Below are positions 61,801 to 64,000 of a stretch of 64,000 bases of DNA, in pieces. This stretch comes from Diadema setosum. Its lineage: Eukaryota; Echinodermata; Echinoidea; Diadematoida; Diadematidae. The position numbers were made by a program, and so were the translations under genes. The stretch is taken from contig CM067067.1 of NCBI GenBank assembly GCA_033980235.1, positions 9,198,047 through 9,262,046 of the forward strand, in the 5' to 3' direction. The notes beneath the pieces were generated by a model that was not told the origin of the DNA, did not search any database, and saw nothing but the letters and a program-made list of their open reading frames with translations. The stretch's first letter is position 1. Each line of letters opens with the position of its first letter.

Positions 61801-63218
61801 TAGGTAGAGGTGAATATGTTTAGGGTAGATTCTTTATTTCAAAATGTCTATGCCCTGCTATTAGCAATGTTTTGAATGAAGATGCAGGGAAGAGTTGTGA
61901 TATTCTTTGCCAGCTAGACTGCTCTTGCCTACTGCCCTACTGCTGCTTGGCACACTTTCAAAATGGCGTTTTCTCTCAGGAAATATGAAATGCGACCAAC
62001 ATACAAGAGTTGAGACATGGCAAGAAGACCTCAGTGTGATCGCCGGCAACTGGAAACAAATCGGTATCATATTGCGGATCGTCCCCAGCAGATGGGGCTG
62101 CTAATGATGCAAGGTCGCATGGTGCTTACTAACTGCCGCATCTGTTCTAGTGCCCGACAATGTTTGCTGGCTGTGAAGGCAGAAGACCCAGCTACTTACA
62201 TGATGAGGCAATTGTACTCTCAGCTCAAGATGCACTTAGTCCCATGTATACATGACTGTGTGTGCAACCATCTTATGTCTTTAAGAGAAGAATTCTTCTA
62301 TGTGGGACAAGGAAATATTTAGGCCATAGGCATCACTGCAGGAAAGATATTAATGTCAGTGTGTTAAGATGACAATCACCTGCATTCGTATCACACACAC
62401 CTTTGGCTAAATTCAGCCTATATTTAATCTTCAAGAACCACGCATGAGCTAACGAGTAGAGTAGCCTTCATAGTATACAATATCTCTGGATCTAAAGCCC
62501 TTCTTCCTCTCACAGAAACCCTTTGAGGTAATGCTTAGATCAGTCACAGCGTCAACGGCAGGTGTTTTTCGACGCCAGAGTGCGAGAGTTTCTGCAAAAA
62601 TTCTGTGCACACTAACTTGAGCAGGAATATATAGTCATGAGTTGACTTGGGCTGCAATCCAGAGGGAATGTGTGAGAGCAGAAACAGATCATTTAGGAAT
62701 GGTTGGGGGAAAAGAAAACAACAACTTCAGCTTCATGCACATGCTTGCACAATTGGATATTTACGCATGATTGATGTGACAAACGTACTGTACGGATGCT
62801 TTATGACTTGAGGATGGTTTAATTGGCCTGTGCTCCAAACTTTATCATATTTCAATCACATAGTCATGTTTTGGAATTATCTGAATGGGGTGTTTATGTA
62901 TATTTGCACATCAAGCTGTTATCAACTAGTGTAAATATTATTTGAAGTAAAGCAAGCACTTTGTTTTCTCATGAAAAGTATGTCAAATCGTGGTAAATAG
63001 TGATATTGTACAAAAAGGTGAATATTTATGTCAACCTGTAAACATGATTGAAATAGGTTCAAGGCAAATGTCGTATGAGTATTTGTCATTATGAAGACTG
63101 AAAGATAGCACAATACTTTGGCCCTGGTTAGTTCAGTAGTTGTGAGCATTGTTCTCAGAGATTGCTGAGTCTTGCATGAAGACTAACCCATAGACAGCTG
63201 TTCGACATAGTAAATGAA

Positions 63219-63256
63219 TTATGTGGGTATGATCCGCCGGAGTTATACCCACATAA
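63219..63256. other. Perfect 12-bp stem-loop
   Basis: TTATGTGGGTAT (63219-63230) and ATACCCACATAA (63245-63256) are exact reverse complements around a 14-base loop. The loop contains GATCCGCCGGAGTT. Pairing does not extend further. Confidence 0.75.
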
Positions 63257-63935
63257 ATAAAGAGGAAAGGCGGCCTGCTTCAGGAGTATAGCTTGTGTGC
63301 TGCTGTAATATAGGAAAGCCATTATGGCAAGACGAGATTGCCCGGTGTGCCATTTTGCAGCATCCCTTTCTGAACACAGAAGGGTGTTATTAAGGGAATC
63401 AGCATAATCCGCTGATGGACTTTTATAAATCACTGCCAGTTATTTTTTTCTTTTTTTCTTTTTTAAAGGGGAGAGGGTAAAGGGGGAGAAAGTTGACGCA
63501 GGATGCTGCTGAAATATGCAGTTAAACACCCGGGCCTTGATTTATACAGTATAAGAGCCTAATTGTGAGGTGTGTTGGGAAGAAGCGGGGCCTCATGTGT
63601 CCTTGGAGAGTGCGTGTCGTCTGTGTGTGTGCGTTTCTGTGTGTCTGTGTGCATTTCTCAACACACAAGAAATGAGCAAGATTTCATGAGGTCATCTTAC
63701 ACAGAGACAGCCATGTGCTTCGGAGGTACTTATTAGAAAGGCATGGTAACGGTGAACCGGCAGCTCGAACACTCTTTCTTTATCATGGTAATGTGTATGT
63801 TTCTTGGAGGAGTTTCTTTCACCCGCCTTCTAAACGCTAGCATCAGATCATCTTTCTTAAACTGCTGACAGGAGCATCGATATCCTAATGACAGCCATGT
63901 GCAAAAGCTTTCTGGAGGAGTAGTTCTGCCTGCCA

Positions 63936-63966
<31 letters not shown>

Positions 63967-64000
63967 GCATGTATAGGTGTGTATATGTATCACTCAAGGC

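Larger units (their letters stand above)
55555..64000. other. Putative intron or intergenic DNA to window end, no exon recognised
   Basis: T/G-leaning DNA with G runs (56345-56357, 57327-57341, 57922-57933), CA and AG tracts (61543-61640) and an AT run (63942-63967). CpG-richer patches at about 57960-58210 and 59930-60220 carry open frames (the latter 165 codons), and a Cys-containing 101-codon frame lies at 62017-62322. None shows recognisable domains. Confidence 0.45.

Noticed and set aside
62017..62322. 101-codon frame with several cysteines (CRIC, CIHDCVC)
   Set aside because: Spacing does not fit a zinc-finger family I know, and no splice context was found.
1..64000. Prokaryotic-type systems (CRISPR arrays, operons, phage, toxin-antitoxin)
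   Set aside because: No long tandem coding frames, no ribosome-binding-site-led genes and no spaced direct-repeat arrays; every repeat array seen is a microsatellite or transposon-like element.

Overview
The window is eukaryotic genomic DNA, AT-rich and almost entirely non-coding. It is full of microsatellites, long G/C homopolymers and short non-autonomous transposons. A CR1/L2-type LINE with the ending GCGCTATATAAAT plus (TTA)n, a tRNA-derived SINE, and many short inverted-repeat elements suggest a marine invertebrate deuterostome, most likely an echinoderm such as a sea urchin. This is inference from repeat style, not proof. There are no operons, phage genes, CRISPR arrays or other prokaryotic systems.

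Layout. From 1 to 16 kb: intergenic DNA with a SINE (about 1380-1620) and a dense cluster of trinucleotide microsatellites (1.1-5.35 kb). At 16.1-18.4 kb: the only long open reading frame, the reverse transcriptase half of a 5'-truncated LINE, with catalytic residues still present. From 18.4 to 27.5 kb: repeats, including a roughly 460-bp palindromic array (20517-20978) and a kinase-like protein fragment on the minus strand (25427-25717) enclosed by 14-bp direct repeats. At 27.5-28.9 kb: a CpG-rich stretch with a perfect CRE palindrome leads into the best candidate host exon (28726-28928, plus strand). That exon has a good splice donor and encodes a short acidic segment with a basic RKRLK patch. 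I could not identify its gene. From 28.9 kb to the end: no convincing further exon. This looks like one very large intron, or intron plus intergenic DNA. The plus strand here is visibly T- and G-rich, as expected for a transcribed sense strand.

Within the putative intron lie four MITE-like elements with clear terminal inverted repeats (33789-33999, 39421-40120, 40630-40859, 43434-44036), two weaker ones (44503-44592, 55140-55554), and several motif clusters that could be enhancers: RFX X-boxes, an inverted YY1 pair, GATA/ETS/homeodomain sites and an NK2 site. Nothing amounts to a multi-gene system. The most unusual structures are the GC-rich nested fold-back element at 43.4-44.0 kb, the palindromic array at 20.5 kb, and the kinase fragment with its direct repeats.
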